A stretch of 64,000 nucleotides of DNA from NCBI RefSeq assembly GCF_003265705.1, contig NW_020312827.1, positions 14,504,120 through 14,568,119 of the forward strand. The letters run 5' to 3'. Below, piece after piece: positions 50,230 through 62,632 of this stretch; the first letter of the stretch is position 1, and each line of letters starts with the position of its first letter. The notes beneath the pieces are model-generated. The model worked only from the letters and a program-made list of their open reading frames with translations. It was not told the DNA's origin and searched no databases. Made by a program: the position numbers and the translations under genes. The stretch is from Callorhinus ursinus. Taxonomy: Eukaryota > Chordata > Mammalia > Carnivora > Otariidae.

Positions 50230-50700
50230 TTCTACTGCAGGTGACAGAAAACCTGGCTCAAATGGGATCCAGCCCAAAAGGGGATTATTGGTTCTTGTAA
50301 CTGAACAGTCCAGGCAGGGCTCAGTCTAGAGCTCTGATGATGCATCCAGGATTAGATGTATTTCTTCATTTCTTCATTCGCCTATTTGGCATTGCTGTGT
50401 CCCTAGGCACATTCCCACCTGGTGGTTCTAGGATGGCTGCCAGCGGCTCCAGGGCTTTATCCTTACAGATTCACATCCTTCAGGACACAGAAAGCTGCTT
50501 TCTCCAAGGCTCAGATGGAAGTCTTGCGGTTAAATTCTCTTGGCTTGTCTAGGGTCGGCGACTCATCCTCTAGCCAATCAGAGTGGGATTTGGGGATCCA
50601 ATGTGTGGATTGGCTTAGCCCGGGTCACGTGCTTCACTCCCGAAGCCTAGGAGCCAAGGCCATTGAAGCCCCACACGAGGGCTGAGATTGGGCGGGAAGG
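50230..50700. repeat. Ancient interspersed repeat, family not assigned
   Basis: The pattern ggtgacagaaaacctggctc, aaggggattattggttc, aactgaacagtccaggcagg, ggatggctgccagcggctcc, gccaatcagagtgggattt is a known mammalian-wide repeat style. I cannot name the family. Confidence 0.5.
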
Positions 50701-52799
50701 GTGTCTCTATAAACAGTCAGGCTGTTGCCCCGACAGGTGGCGGTGAGAGAATGGATGGGGCAGGGAGAGAGGGGGCATGAGAATGGAAGCAGGGATACTA
50801 TATGGGAGGTTACTGAGGTACAGGCAAGGAATCGCGGTGGTTTGGGCAAGGGGGGGGCAGCGCACATGGGGATGCTGGAAGCATTTTTTTTTTTAAATAC
50901 TGTGTAATTGGTTTATTAAATGGGCCGGACTGTATTGGGAATGCAAACAGAATATGGCTTTATTTCCCTTCAACTGTGACATTCACATTTGTTCTGGTAG
51001 GCCAACCCTGGATCATCTCCCAGAAATACCCTACAGCTTTTCCAGGCATTTTTCAAGTAAAATAAAACAAAAATAGAAATAATTATTTTCAAGTATTCTA
51101 AAGTCCAGTTTAATATAAACCCAAATACCAATCTCTGGTCTACTTCAGAGTTCTCCTTTCCCCGTAGGTCAGGCCCGGCCTGAGACACCACAGACCAGAA
51201 GTGGAAAAGGTGGGGGGGGGGGCTTGTTTGTTCTCTTTCTCTCCAGGTCCAAACACCTTCCCTGCCTGCTTTGCAGCTTCAGGCTCCTCCAGAGTCAGGT
51301 GGCAGGGAGAGGGATGAAGAGAAGGCCAAAATGTTCCACTTAGCTGTTGTCCTTCCTGGTCGTCTCTAGCCTTACAGGTATTCAGGAGCTTTTGTGAGTT
51401 CTTGGCAATCCCCTGCAAAGATCTCTAAACTTTCCCCCTGCATGAGTGGTGCCCTCCCTGGCTGGTCCCTTGTGATGTCCCTTCAGGCTCTGCTTGAGCT
51501 CACCGTGGGCCTTTTTTGCTCAAGTAGACTGTCTTCTTGGGGGAAGACCTTTTTATGAAGGCTCTAAGCTAGCTATCCCCTTGCCCCACCTCTGTGTCCA
51601 TTTGGCCCATGAGAAATCATTATGCATCTCGGTCCTGCCAAGCTTGGGAGGAGCAGGCCACTCCACTGCTGTCCTTTGTGTTCAAACAGCCATTATAGGC
51701 CAAACTGTGGGAACCTGTGTCTGATTTTCCCAGGGCTCTGTTCATTGCACACTTCCAGGGGGCACCATCTGCATGTACTCTGGAATTATGTACTTAATGG
51801 AGCAGATCTGAGTTCTCATAAATCTCTCACACTCTTTTCCAGAACAGTGCAAGGCAGATCTATGGAGTTTGCAGCTCAGCAAGCACGCAGCTGGGGGGCC
51901 AAGATGCTGCATTCCTCTTCTGCCAACCACTCTGATCTCTCTGAGCAGTTTCATTGCTGCTTTTTTGCCACTGTGCTCCCAATGTTGTGTTTTTTGTTTT
52001 TGTTTTTGTTTTTCTAAGAAACGCCTTTTCTCCAGTGAATTCTCTTACATGGCCTGGAAGCAGCAGGTGGTGTCTGAGCCAGTCTGACCTTAGCTTAGCA
52101 ATTTCTGCATAAATAAATGCTCAGTTTTCAGCTCTGGGGTCTCAGTGTAAATCCCGAGATAAAGGAAAAGCCCCACTTCATGTGACCTTATGGCAGAGAA
52201 ACCCTTTCTTCAAAGAAAAGCTCACAGGAAAGTCCAATGTAAAAAGCAGACAGACCTGGTGTCACATGATGGATGAGGTGGGCAGTAAGGGCAGATGCTC
52301 AAGGCTGGCTCCTGGGTATAGTTCAAGAATCATTGTGCCTGGGAAAGCCAGCTGTGGTGTCCCTGCCAAGGAGAGTTTCCCACTTTTTACAGTTCTGCAG
52401 CGTTTGGCTTGTTCATGACTTTTTGGTGAAAATGACAGTCCATGCAAGTCATGTGGGAATGAAAATAATCTCGGCGCTGCCCATTTCTGCTGCAGATGAC
52501 CACCCGTCCAGCCGAGGAAATGGGCTCCTTTTCAGCGCACAGTTCCTTCTGGGCTCCTGACACTGACCTAGAAGCTTTTGCACAAACTTGCTTGGTGGGT
52601 GCCTTTTTTCCGTGAATGAAAAGATCTGCCTCTGGCTCTGAAAATAGCACCTGGACAACCTGTAGAAAATTTTTTTGTCATTTTCTTGTGGCTCTGTAGT
52701 GTAGGGCTTTGTTCCTTGCAGGAAAATCAGTGAGAATTTTTATTAAGGTTTTTTTTCTGTAAAGGTTTTCTTCTTTGCACACAGTGCTTTGAGGGTCAG

Positions 52800-52970
52800 T
52801 CCTACTGCCTCTGTTTTTCCGGCTATTGTGTGAATTGCTTAGTTTCCCTGGGCCTTGGTTTCTCCGTCTGTAAAATTGGGGCAAGAGTGGAACCTCCACC
52901 CTGGCCTGTTGTGAGTCTTAATGCGAGCCTATGTGAAAGGTGCAGAGCGTCTGGCACCGAGCAAGCAACC
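52800..52970 (+). mobile_element. MIR
   Basis: Sense MIR: gcttagtttccctgggccttgg, tttctccgtctgtaaaattgggg, then ggtgcagagcgtctggcacc. Confidence 0.75.
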
Positions 52971-52989
52971 AGCACCCGTCGCGGATTGT

Positions 52990-53465
52990 GCGGGCTTCCG
53001 GTTGCTGCTGTAACAAATTACCATGAACCAGATGGAGCTTAAAACAGTCAAAGTTATTACCGTAGGGTTCTGTAGGTCAGACTTCAGAACTGGCTTTGTG
53101 GGGCTAAAATCAAGGTGTCAGCAAGGCTGTGTTCCTTCTGGAGGTTTTAGGGGAGAATCCTCTCCTGGCCCTTTCCAGCTTCTGGAGGCTGCCCACGTTC
53201 CGTGGCTCACGGCTGCAGCACCCTGACCTTTGCTTCCATCCTCACATTCTTTTCTCTGCCTCTGTTCCCCCTGCCTCCCTCCTATAAGGATCCCTGTGTT
53301 TACACAGGGCCCATTCAGATAATCTAGAGTAATCTCTCCATGTCAACAGCCTTCACATAATCACATCTGCCAAATCCCTTTGTTACATAACATAATATTT
53401 TCACAGGTTCCAGGGATGAGGGCATGGACAATCTTTAGGGAACCATCATTCTGTCTACCATACCG
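52990..53465 (-). mobile_element. MLT1 (MaLR) LTR
   Basis: Antisense MLT1: ttgctgctgtaacaaattacc, atcaaggtgtcagcaaggc, ttccagcttctggaggctgc, ataaggatccctgtg, then accatcattctgtctacca. Confidence 0.9.
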
Positions 53466-53490
53466 ATTTCTTTCAAAAACTATCCTTTAA

Positions 53491-53676
53491 GGGGCGCCTG
53501 GGTGGCTCAGTCATTTAAGCATTGGACTCTTGGTTTCAGCTCAGGTCATGGTCTCAGGGTCATGAGATCAGCCCCGCGGGGGCTCCACACTCAGCACAGG
53601 AGTCTGCTTCAGACTCTCTCACCCATGTTCTCTCTCTCTCTCTCAAATAAATAATAAATAAATCTTAAACAAAATA
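53491..53676 (+). mobile_element. SINEC, older subtype
   Basis: The head is ggggcgcctgggtggctcag, with the ggactcttggtttcagctcag subtype signature, and the tail caaataaataataaataaatctt. Confidence 0.92.
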
Positions 53677-53799
53677 AAAATAGTCTTTTAAGTATCCACA
53701 GTGTGCCAGACCCTTTGCTTTGCTCTGGGCATAAAAAATGAATAAAATACAAGGCTTATACTAAAATAGATAAATGATACTGATGATAGTAGTGATAAT

Positions 53800-53990
53800 T
53801 ATGGCAGTCGACATTTACTATTTACTATACACGAGGTATTATGCTAGGCACTTTAGGTGAATAATCTTGCCGAAGCGCCATTTTGAAGATAAGATCACTG
53901 AAGCTTAGCAAGCTTAAGTACTTTCTCTAAAAGTCACATAGCTAGTGACATGAGCCCACGTCTGTCTGATTCTCAGCTCCTACAATTAAT
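53800..53990 (-). mobile_element. MIR
   Basis: Antisense MIR: tattatgctaggcactttagg, then aagtactttctctaaaagtcacatagctag. Confidence 0.75.
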
Positions 53991-54435
53991 TACTGGATTC
54001 TCTGCCGACCCTGGAAGGGTGGATGGGTAGACCTGTGGCTCTCTTCCTAATAAAGGTTGACAGGTAGCTCCAGTTCAGCACCAGTGGGCAGAGCTCCCAG
54101 GGGAGGCTAATTCTACATCTCTCTCTCCCATCCTGATCATGGTCCAAAGCTGCAAGTTCATGGCCCTGACCATTGGGCAGATGTTGGTTGTCTTCAGGAG
54201 AATCTAATAGCATGTGTTCATCATCTCACTGAACTGTTCCTTCCCAAGACCGTTTATCGTTGTGCTGATGGGGTCCTGCTTTAAGCCGAGGCAGTGTATG
54301 AACAGCAGAGCCCAGCAAAGTTCCTCTTTAAGGATTAATATAGAAACCACCTAGTGATTTTAAAGGACAAAAAGAAGGTACATTCAAGTGAAACTGAGGG
54401 AAACATTTGAATATTAAAGGCCACATTCTTCTTCT

Positions 54436-54883
54436 TTTTTCTAGGCAAATTATTTTTTTAATTTTATTTTATTATGTTATGTTAATCACCATACATTACA
54501 TCATTCGTTTTTGATGTAGTGTTCCATGATTCATTGTTTTCGTATAACACGCAGGGCTCCATGCAGTAAGGAGCTCCTCCTTAATGCCCATCACCAGGCT
54601 AAACCATCCCCCTACCCCCCTCCCCTCTAGAACCCTCAGTTTGTTTCTCGGAGTCCACAGTCTCTCATGGTTCGTCTCCCCCTCTGATTTCCCCCTCTTC
54701 ATTTTTCCCTTCCTTCTCCTAATGTCCTCCATGGTATTCCTTATGCTCCACAAATAAGGGAAACCATATGATAATTGATTTTCTCTGCTTGACTTGTTTC
54801 ACTTAGCGTAATTTCCTCCAGTCCCATCCATGTCGATGTGAAAGTTGGGTATTCATCCTTTCTGATGGCTGAGTAATATTCCA
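54436..54883 (-). mobile_element. Young L1, 5'-truncated
   Basis: Poly-T is followed by ttattatgttatgttaatcacc and runs to ggctgagtaatattcc. It is flanked by AAGGCCACATTCTTCTT and AAGGCCACATTATTCTT. Confidence 0.93.
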
Positions 54884-55759
54884 TAAGGCCACATTATTCT
54901 TGATCTTTGCCAGAATTTCCTTCCAGGGAAATGCAACTTTTACATGAAGGGCCAGGTAGGGGGAAGGTTGGCCCTCAGGCTATGTGGCGTTATAATGAGA
55001 CTAACCCACCTGCCGGGTGCTGGGATGACCAGTAGCAGCTCACCTGGGCCATGTAGCACAGGGAGAGGAGGGAAACGTTTCCAGAGGTGCCACCCAGAGT
55101 CTAGGATGGGCTGAAGTGTGCAAGGAAGTGCAGATACCTCCTCTGCTCTGAGCAGAGGTAGTACAGCTGTGAACGTTCCCTGGCGTCTTTCCTGCTGGAG
55201 GGGCAGGCTGTTTGGTGCAGGGTTTGCATTTCTACCTTTTTGTTTCCTCCTGGGACAACTTCTCTTTCTCTACTCCCTTGCCTACATCCCTGAGCTTAGG
55301 AGACATTACATTGTAGACACATTCACAAATGTGTCTGGTAGACTGGTTGGTTAGCAGAAAAATGTTTGTTAAATTGTGGCAGATATAGTAAAAGCATCCA
55401 CACATTCTGACTTTTTCAAACAGTCTTGATTTTAAGTAATTATTTTTCAGTAATGACAACTGATTAAATCAATCCAATGTGGGATTAAATTTTTGACTAT
55501 TTGTAAGAGTACATCTATAAAATCCACAAATCAGAACAATTCAGTGGTGTGCTGTGGCTGTGTTTCCAACCTCCCTTCCTGTCTTTCTTGCCTTCCTTCT
55601 CTCTCCCCTCCTTTTTTCTTCCCCTCCCCCCTTCTTTCTTTCACTGCCTATAGACAGACATTGGGACAGACATTGGGCTCAGCACTTGTGATACGAAGAT
55701 GAATAATTACTGGTTCGAGACTGCCAGGGATCTATGGTCCAGTAAAGGGATTCTTTCAT

Positions 55760-56780
55760 TTTAGCCAATGGGTATTTATTGAGCCTCTATGATGTAACAG
55801 ACACCAATCTAAGTGCTGAGATGAAGCAAGGAACAAAATGCACTAGATCAGATACTCTAGATGTTTCGATTCCAGTGGGGATGACACATAGTAAATAAGC
55901 AAATAAGTACAGAAGACAGTTTCAGCTGGTGATACAGTTTCAGCTGTGAAGGAAACAGTGAGGCCGTGGGCTGCTGAGTGACAGCTGGGGGATTAGCCTT
56001 TCTGCCGGGAGTCCTCTCTGAGGAGGTGATGTGGAGCAGAGCCCTGAGCATTGACAAGAAGCTTCCCTGCAAGGATCTGGGCAAGAATGTTCCAGCCAGA
56101 GGGGACAGCAAAGGCAAAGTCCCAGAGGTGGGAAGTAACTCAGAAAAACTGGAAGACTGGGTGTGGCTGCTGGAGGGTTTTGATGGGGAACTGAGGTTGA
56201 GGGGGCAGGTAGGCAGTGGCCAAAACGTGGAGAACTAAGAGAAGGAGTTTGGATGCTCTTTGGGGTGTAATGGGAATCCTCTGGAGGCCTTTAAGCAAGG
56301 GAGTGGTGGAGTTGACTTTGGTTTTTAGAAAGAAGTCACGCTGGCTGCTGTGTGGTGAATGGGCTGGCTGGGTAGGACACGGTTGTGCAGCTTGGACGCT
56401 TGGACGGCGGGGGGGGGAGGTTGTGGGGGCGAGGGTGGGGAGAAGTGGTGGAAATCAGGATCCACTCGGAAGAGTTGGACGGATTGGCTGCTGGATTGAC
56501 GGATGTGGCCAGGGCAGAGCAGAACCACTATCGACTCTGGACTTTTTGGCTCAACTTCTGGGCGTATGAAAGGCAGTGCCTCTCACTGAGATGGGGAAGT
56601 CTGGGGAACAGCTTCAGGGTATGTGTGAAAACAAGATTTTTCTTTAAATTATGTTTGTGTTAAATTTGAGAGGCTAATTGGACATCTAAGTGGAGAAATT
56701 GGGTAGACAGTGAAATCTACAAGTTCTGGGAAAAGGTCAGGGCAGGGGATGAAAATGTAGAAATCATCAGTCAGATGAAC
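55760..56780 (-). mobile_element. L2, long 3' fragment
   Basis: Antisense L2 over about 1 kb: gggtatttattgagcctctatgatg, agtcctctctgaggaggtgatg, aatgttccagccagaggggacagc, gtcacgctggctgctgtg, aattggacatctaagtggag. It includes a G-rich run at 56406-56445. Confidence 0.9.
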
Positions 56781-56999
56781 AAGGAGTGAAGCAAAATGTG
56801 GGAGGTGTACATTTGGCTTTAGAAGGACATCATTTTTGCTTTAGAAAATGTGGCGATCTAAATTATGTCAGTGTTGGGGAAGGAAGGAAGCAATATTCAC
56901 TGAGTGTTGACTGTGTGCCAAGCACCGTGCTAGCTGCTTCGCATATAGTATATTTCACAGGGCATAAGGCTCGAGAAGCATCCCCAGTGCACTGCATAG

Positions 57000-57230
57000 G
57001 ATTACCCATCCTGGAACCAGATCACTAGATGCAAATCCCAGCCCTGCCTTTTACTGGATGTGTGTTCTTGGGCAAGTTAATTTAGTCCTGTGCTTTGTTT
57101 GCTCATCTGTAAAATGGGGTAATACTAGTACCCAGTTCATAGAGTTATTTTGATGTTTGGATGAGTTAATATGGGTAAAGTACCTGGAGTAGTGCTTGGT
57201 ACATAATAAGCACTCAATAAATGATAGTGA
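57000..57230 (+). mobile_element. MIR, nearly complete
   Basis: Sense MIR from gcaaatcccagccctgcc, through cttgggcaagttaatttag and catctgtaaaatggggtaatac, to gcttggtacataataagcactc. An antisense MIR scrap precedes it at 56885-56950. Confidence 0.9.
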
Positions 57231-57424
57231 TTTTAATGTTACTATTATATTTACTCTGTGTGGTGCACTTCAACAGATGGAAGAATAAGATATGCTATAA
57301 TAGTATGGTTTTAGAATCTTGTTTTGACTTGTTTATTAGTCAATATATACGATGCTTAGGTTCTGTTCCTGGTTTTTGCCATGATTCCATTTTATGAGCA
57401 ATTCCTCTACTGTAATATATATTA

Positions 57425-57965
57425 AAATCTGTTTCTGTTCCTATTGCTATATAACAAACCAGGCCAACTTACTGGCATAAAGCAAGCATTTTGTTATAGA
57501 CTCCGTGGTTTAGGAAATCAGGCAGGACGCATTAGTGATGGCTTATCTCTGCTCCATGATGTCTGGATGTCTGGGGGCCCTCACCTGGGAACACTTGAAG
57601 GCTATGAATATTGATGGCTAGTGGGGAGCAGGAGGGGTCTGGGATCAACTGGAGTCATCCTCATGTGATGGCAGTTATTGCTGACTGTCAGCTGAGATCT
57701 TAGTTTGGCTGTTGGCCAGAGCACCCACACAGGACCATGCCACGTGGCCTCTCCGTATGGCCTAATTTGGGCTTCCTCATAGCATGGCAGCTGGGTTCTA
57801 AGAGTGAGTGTCCCAAGAGAACCAGGAAGAAGCAGTGTGGTCTTTTATGGAAGCTTTGGAGGTCACACAATACCACTTTTGCCTTAGTCAGAAGCCTGTC
57901 CAGATTCAAGGAGAGGGAGCATGTAGATTCCATCTTATGGGAGGGATATCAAGAGTCTCATGGTG
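57425..57965 (-). mobile_element. MLT1-type MaLR LTR, diverged
   Basis: Antisense MLT1: cctattgctatataacaaacc, cctcatgtgatggcagttattgctg, catggcagctgggttctaagag, gtcttttatggaagctttggaggtc. Confidence 0.7.
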
Positions 57966-58499
57966 AGGAGAGCATGCAGGACTGGAGATGTTGTGGCCAG
58001 TTTTGGAAAAAATACAGCCTGTCTCGAGGCTTAGCCAGGAGGTCAATTATAAGGCCAATTGGCTTAAAGGATTCAGTGTACTTCTAAATTTTGGACGTGC
58101 TCTGAAGTGAGGGTCTCTTTTATTTATTAAAGGACTTGACTGCTCTTGGTCTTTGTTGTATTGGGATTTCAGAACTGGTAAGCTCTCATTCATTTAAGAA
58201 ACCCTGATGGAATACTGACTCTGTAGGACCCTGAGCTAATTGCTGTGGGGGAAAATCGAGATGCTACAAAGAACCTACAAGCCAAAAGGTGAAGATGAAT
58301 ACATTTGGCTTTCAGTTAGCTAGTCTCTGGAGAGGAAGAAAACCAGTGACAATCCCTAATGATAGTTACAATAAAACTAGTCAAAACAAGACCCAAAATG
58401 AATTTGGTGCAAATGTTTTCAGTTAGCATTGTATTCAACGTTCAGTAACACATTTCCCATCCTATAGACCTTATCTAATGACTTAATTATTATCACAAC

Positions 58500-58740
58500 T
58501 AGTGATCATTAAATACTCACTACAGCCATTCAAACAATGAGCACCTTAAGGGGATGATACCATTTAATTGGCAGTGTAATCCCCTGAGGCAGATTACTGT
58601 TTCCATTTTATAGATAAGAGAGAGTAGTAGAGTAGTAGTTTAAGTGACACAAGCTGGTGTTGGTGCCTAGATCTTCTGCTCCCACAGTTCATGCTGAAGG
58701 TAACAGGGCAAGTTAGTACAAAGCTTGGACTAGAACCCGA
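58500..58740 (-). mobile_element. MIR
   Basis: Antisense MIR: ctgtttccattttatagataagag, then agtttaagtgacacaagctgg. Confidence 0.6.
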
Positions 58741-59013
58741 GTTCTGGATATTCCCTTTGGTGTTCTTTCTTCCAGATTCATGGTTTCCATCCCTGTTCCA
58801 CGAATCTTCTGCATCCCAAGGAGGTCTTGGAATGAGTGTAGAGATCGAGAAGGAGACAAAGCTCATCAGCTTGCTTTGAGATGATATTATAGTGTGTTAT
58901 TCTATACTACACTATATTATATATAATGCAATGTGGTACGTAATAACAGCAATATGTATTTCATATTTAATATGTTACGTCTGTACTACAGAATCCAATA
59001 TCCAATATCCAAG

Positions 59014-59376
59014 AATAGTGTTCAGACTTTTAGAACAAAATCCTCCCTTCAAATGAAATTTTACATCTGTGTCTGTATCTGTATAATTTTCACTTAAAGG
59101 TTGAATTTTATTCAGTCCAGTTGAATTTCCACCCAAAATTCAAACTTTCAGAACAAAACTCTTTCATCTGAAGGAAGTTCAGTTTGATTCAGATCTTAAG
59201 TCTGTTAGGTTTACCTGACCGACTCCTTCCTTCAAATGGAGTTTTACCTCCATAGCTATAATTTCCACTTAAAGTTTGAATTTTATTCTGTTCAATTGAC
59301 TTTCTACTTGAAATTCAAACTTTTAGAACAAAACCTTTCCTTGAAATGGAAGGGTTTTGTTTGAAAAGTTTGAACA
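59014..59376. repeat. Unclassified element with local duplication and hairpin end
   Basis: Two similar copies (about 59020-59160 and 59220-59345) share cttcaaatg, tttcacttaaag/ttccacttaaag, gttgaattttattc and attcaaacttt.agaacaaaa. The second copy ends in an imperfect inverted repeat: 59314-59340 pairs with 59348-59374 around a 7-nt loop, with about 24 of 27 positions complementary. I cannot assign a family. Confidence 0.7.
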
Positions 59377-60549
59377 CCTCTGGTCTATTCCACATCCCTC
59401 TCGGTTATTTGTAGGTTACAGATTTGGCCCATGAGCGGTACCACGGTCATTAACCTAATTTCAGGCTCAAGATCTGAGTCGCTAGCTAAAGTCTTTTCTG
59501 CTGACAAGATCTACATTACCATCTGCTGTAGAATATAAGCACAAATCCATAAAACTAAAAGTCATAGAAGAGGAAGAGAGGGTTTATTCCATTTTTAAGA
59601 ATTTTGGTTTCACTGAGATCTTATGGGTTATCCTGACTGATTTATTTAGTATGTAAATATGTCCCAGAGAGTGATCATACCATGATCTTTGTTTTCAGTT
59701 TACTTTTTCATATCAAGTTTTTTTGATGGAAATTGATTAAAAAAATAACCTTGAAGTATGATAACCATCCTCTTTAGCAGACTGCAGAGTTTGATAGATG
59801 TATCCAGTAATTGTTCACGTGTGATGAAAGGAAATTTGAATTTTCTGGCACAAGAACATTTTTTTTAGCTCATGTCCAAATTGTAGAGTGGTCATAAACT
59901 TGACAGAGCTGAAGCAGGCCTTAAGAGGTAGGGCCACTATGTACAGTTGTGCAGGTTGTGTATTGTACAATTGTGAATGGATCCCTTGGAGGTTGTCAAT
60001 GTGGCAGTCCTGTCAGGAGGTCATGGATTCAGTCTCTGTTGATTCGTAAGCACGGGAGGGCTTGATGGCAGGCTTCAAGGCAATAAGAATAAGAAGATAT
60101 TATGTGGTGTCATTTCCAAAGGCGTGCCTTTCTGTACCTTCAGGGCTTTCAGATGAGGGTATTTCTGGTGAGTGCCTAGCAATGAAAAAGGAGTTGGTTT
60201 GAGACAAGGTGCAGCTGGACTTAAATGGAAGATCCTGGGGAAAGATGCAGTTCACCTTCATGTCGATGACTAAAGGGTGGCTGATTTGTTTTGGGGTATA
60301 CCCGAAAAGCAGGTGTCTCCCATGCTTCAGCTTTTGCTCTCTGCTCCCACTGGGTGAAATCCAGTCCTGAACACCAAAGATTGCGATTTGGGATTATGGC
60401 AGGATTTATTAGTACCCAATGGAGAAATTCAGGTTAAATTTTTGAATGAATACAGGATCGCGGTTTGAGCTGCTCTTTCAGAGAATTTCTTGTAACAGAA
60501 CATGAAGGCAGCGGAGAGTCTTGATGGGTTTTAGAGTTAGATGGACACT

Positions 60550-60620
60550 GGGCCTGTATCCTGGGATTACCACTTGCCTTGGATAAGTTGCTTATGTCCT
60601 CTAGCTGAGGGTGTTAGATA
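60550..60620 (+). mobile_element. MIR fragment
   Basis: The sense core is visible (gattaccacttgccttggataagttgctta). Confidence 0.5.
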
Positions 60621-61654
60621 ACTAGTTGATATTTAGGACCCCCTTTAGGTAAAGAAAAATTATATTATTGATTTTTGGTATAATTTGTAATTATTACACA
60701 ATAAACCTCTTCCTTGGCTTTATGTATTCATTCAAAGTATTTATCAAATGCCTACCATGTGCCAGGTGCTGGGCTAGGCACTGGGTGTATAAAAGTGAAC
60801 CAAATGAGCAAGGTCTCTACCCTTGGAGTTGATAGTCTTGTGGTGCAGGTGCCGAGGAAGAGGGCTAATCAACAGTAAACTAGCAAATAATATTACTACC
60901 TGCAAAGGTAGAGACAAAAGGAGAGGGGCTGCTTAGGGTGGTCAGGAAAGACCTTCGTGAGGTGGTAACATTTAAACGGAGCCGCAAAGGATGGGTGGGA
61001 GTCAGCCATGGGGAGAATGGGGGGGAAGAGGACCCTGTGTAAAGTGAAGGAAGGCTGGGATGCAGGGCGTGGGGGTGGGGTCGAGGGTGGAGGGACAAAA
61101 CTGGAGAAGTGGGCCGGGGTCTGTTGTCAAGCCTTGGGGGCCAGAGTAGGGGGCTTGCATTTTATCCTAGATGCGATGGTGGGAGCTCTGAAAGGTTTGA
61201 GGAAGGGAGGTGATAGGATTTATGTTTGAAAATGTTTTCTGACTTCTGGGCAGAGAATGGCTGGGGGTGGGGTGAGCGTGGACGTGGCAGGACCTGTGAG
61301 GCTCTATGGCTAGAGTCGCACAGAGGGGCGGTGGCCTGGGCGGATGGTGGGGATATGGGGAAGGAGGGTCAGGGCTCCTTCTAGGTCTATTTGGAAGTAG
61401 AAATGACAGAATTCTGGGAGGGAGGGAGGAACAGGGAGGCTGAAGTGAGGTTGCCTCTGAGAGTCTGGCCGTTTGGCTTGAGCAAACTGGGTGGATGTTA
61501 ATACCATCCTGGGAGAGGAGCCTTCTTTTTTGGCCGGTTGGCGATCTAGCACAATTTGGACATACTAAGTGTGAGACGCAATTGAGATCTGCCAGTGAAA
61601 TTGAACCATTGGTATTTGTGTGTATGAAGCAGGCAGTTAGACCTGTGTTTTCAG

Positions 61655-62215
61655 GAGTAGAAATTTATTCTTGGAAGAAACAGTCTTCCCTCCCCCAACA
61701 GTCCAGGACAGTTTTCCTGGGGGTCCTGTCCTTCCAAATGTTTCTCTCTCTTTTCTGATCCCAGGCTCCCACCAGTGCCCATTGAGATGCCGCTATTTGG
61801 GTGAGGGGCTTCTCCAGCTACTGCACCAAGGCCCGGACCTTGGCCTTGAGCATTGCAAAGCCCACGCTCTCTCGGCATACACACAGAGGAAGGATGGTCA
61901 CTTGGGTAGTGGCTACATGGCCCTCTGTGTAGTCCACGAGGATGACTTTGAGATTGTCGTCATTAAATACTTGGTTCTTGTTCCGGTTGTAAGTGGCCCA
62001 GATGTTATGGCGATGGCCATGGTGACCCAGATATCAGTATCCCTGTAACCCAAGTAGCCAGCAGAGCTCCCTCGTTCTCTGCAGCAGGGGACTCTGGCCA
62101 ACTGCAGTGCTGGCATGGCTTATCACCTGGGATGCAGCATGCCTGTACCTCCTGTGGCTTTTGCACACTGATCCGTGAGTGGCCTCCTGCTGGCCTCTGG
62201 CTGCCGCTTCCCTGG
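61655..62215 (-). pseudogene. LAMTOR2: LAMTOR2 processed pseudogene
   Basis: LAMTOR2 (p14/ROBLD3) is a small Ragulator subunit that anchors mTORC1 and MAPK signalling to late endosomes and lysosomes. On the minus strand a decayed, intronless copy runs from an ATG at 62140 to a C-terminal LTQIAAS at about 61785. The segments YLGYRDTD, NIWATYNRNKNQVFN and SVGFAMLKAKVRALVQ align with the parent protein as I remember it. Lesions are a deletion just after the start codon, a 1-nt deletion before the NIW segment, a 3-nt loss near the VCRES segment, a Tyr codon changed to TAG after RALVQ, and loss of the normal stop. An AATAAA (TTTATT at 61664-61669) marks the 3' end. No A-tail or target-site duplication remains, so it is older than the IGF2BP1 copy. 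It sits inside an L2 and cannot encode a functional protein. Confidence 0.9.
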
Positions 62216-62391
62216 GGATAAAGATCTGGGAGTCATCAGCAAGTGGGTGGTATTTAAAACCTTGGCCCTGAAATAGATTAGTCCTGGAGAGAATGCAGAG
62301 AAGAAAGGGTGCAGGGATGAGCCCCACAAAAGTCCAATATTTACAAATTTTTAGGAAGAGGAATCTGGAGAATGGATTTGAAAAGACCTAA

Positions 62392-62632
62392 CCAGGGAGC
62401 CTGGAGGGTTCAGTTGGTGAAGCATCTGACTCTTGATTTCAGCTCAGGTCATGATCTCAGGATCATGAGATAGAGCCCTGTGTCGGGCTCTGCATTGAGC
62501 ATGGAGCCTGCTTGAGATTCTCTCTCTTTCCCTCTCCCTCTGCCCCTCCCCTGCTTGCACGGGTGTGCTTTCTCTGTCTCTCAAAAACAAAAACAAAACA
62601 AAAACAAACACAAACAAGCAAACAAACCCACA
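62392..62632 (+). mobile_element. SINEC, older subtype (copy A)
   Basis: The head is gggagcctggagggttcag and the body contains ttgatttcagctcaggtcatg. It has a distinctive cacgggtgtgctttctctgtc end and an (AAAAC)n-like tail. Confidence 0.92.
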
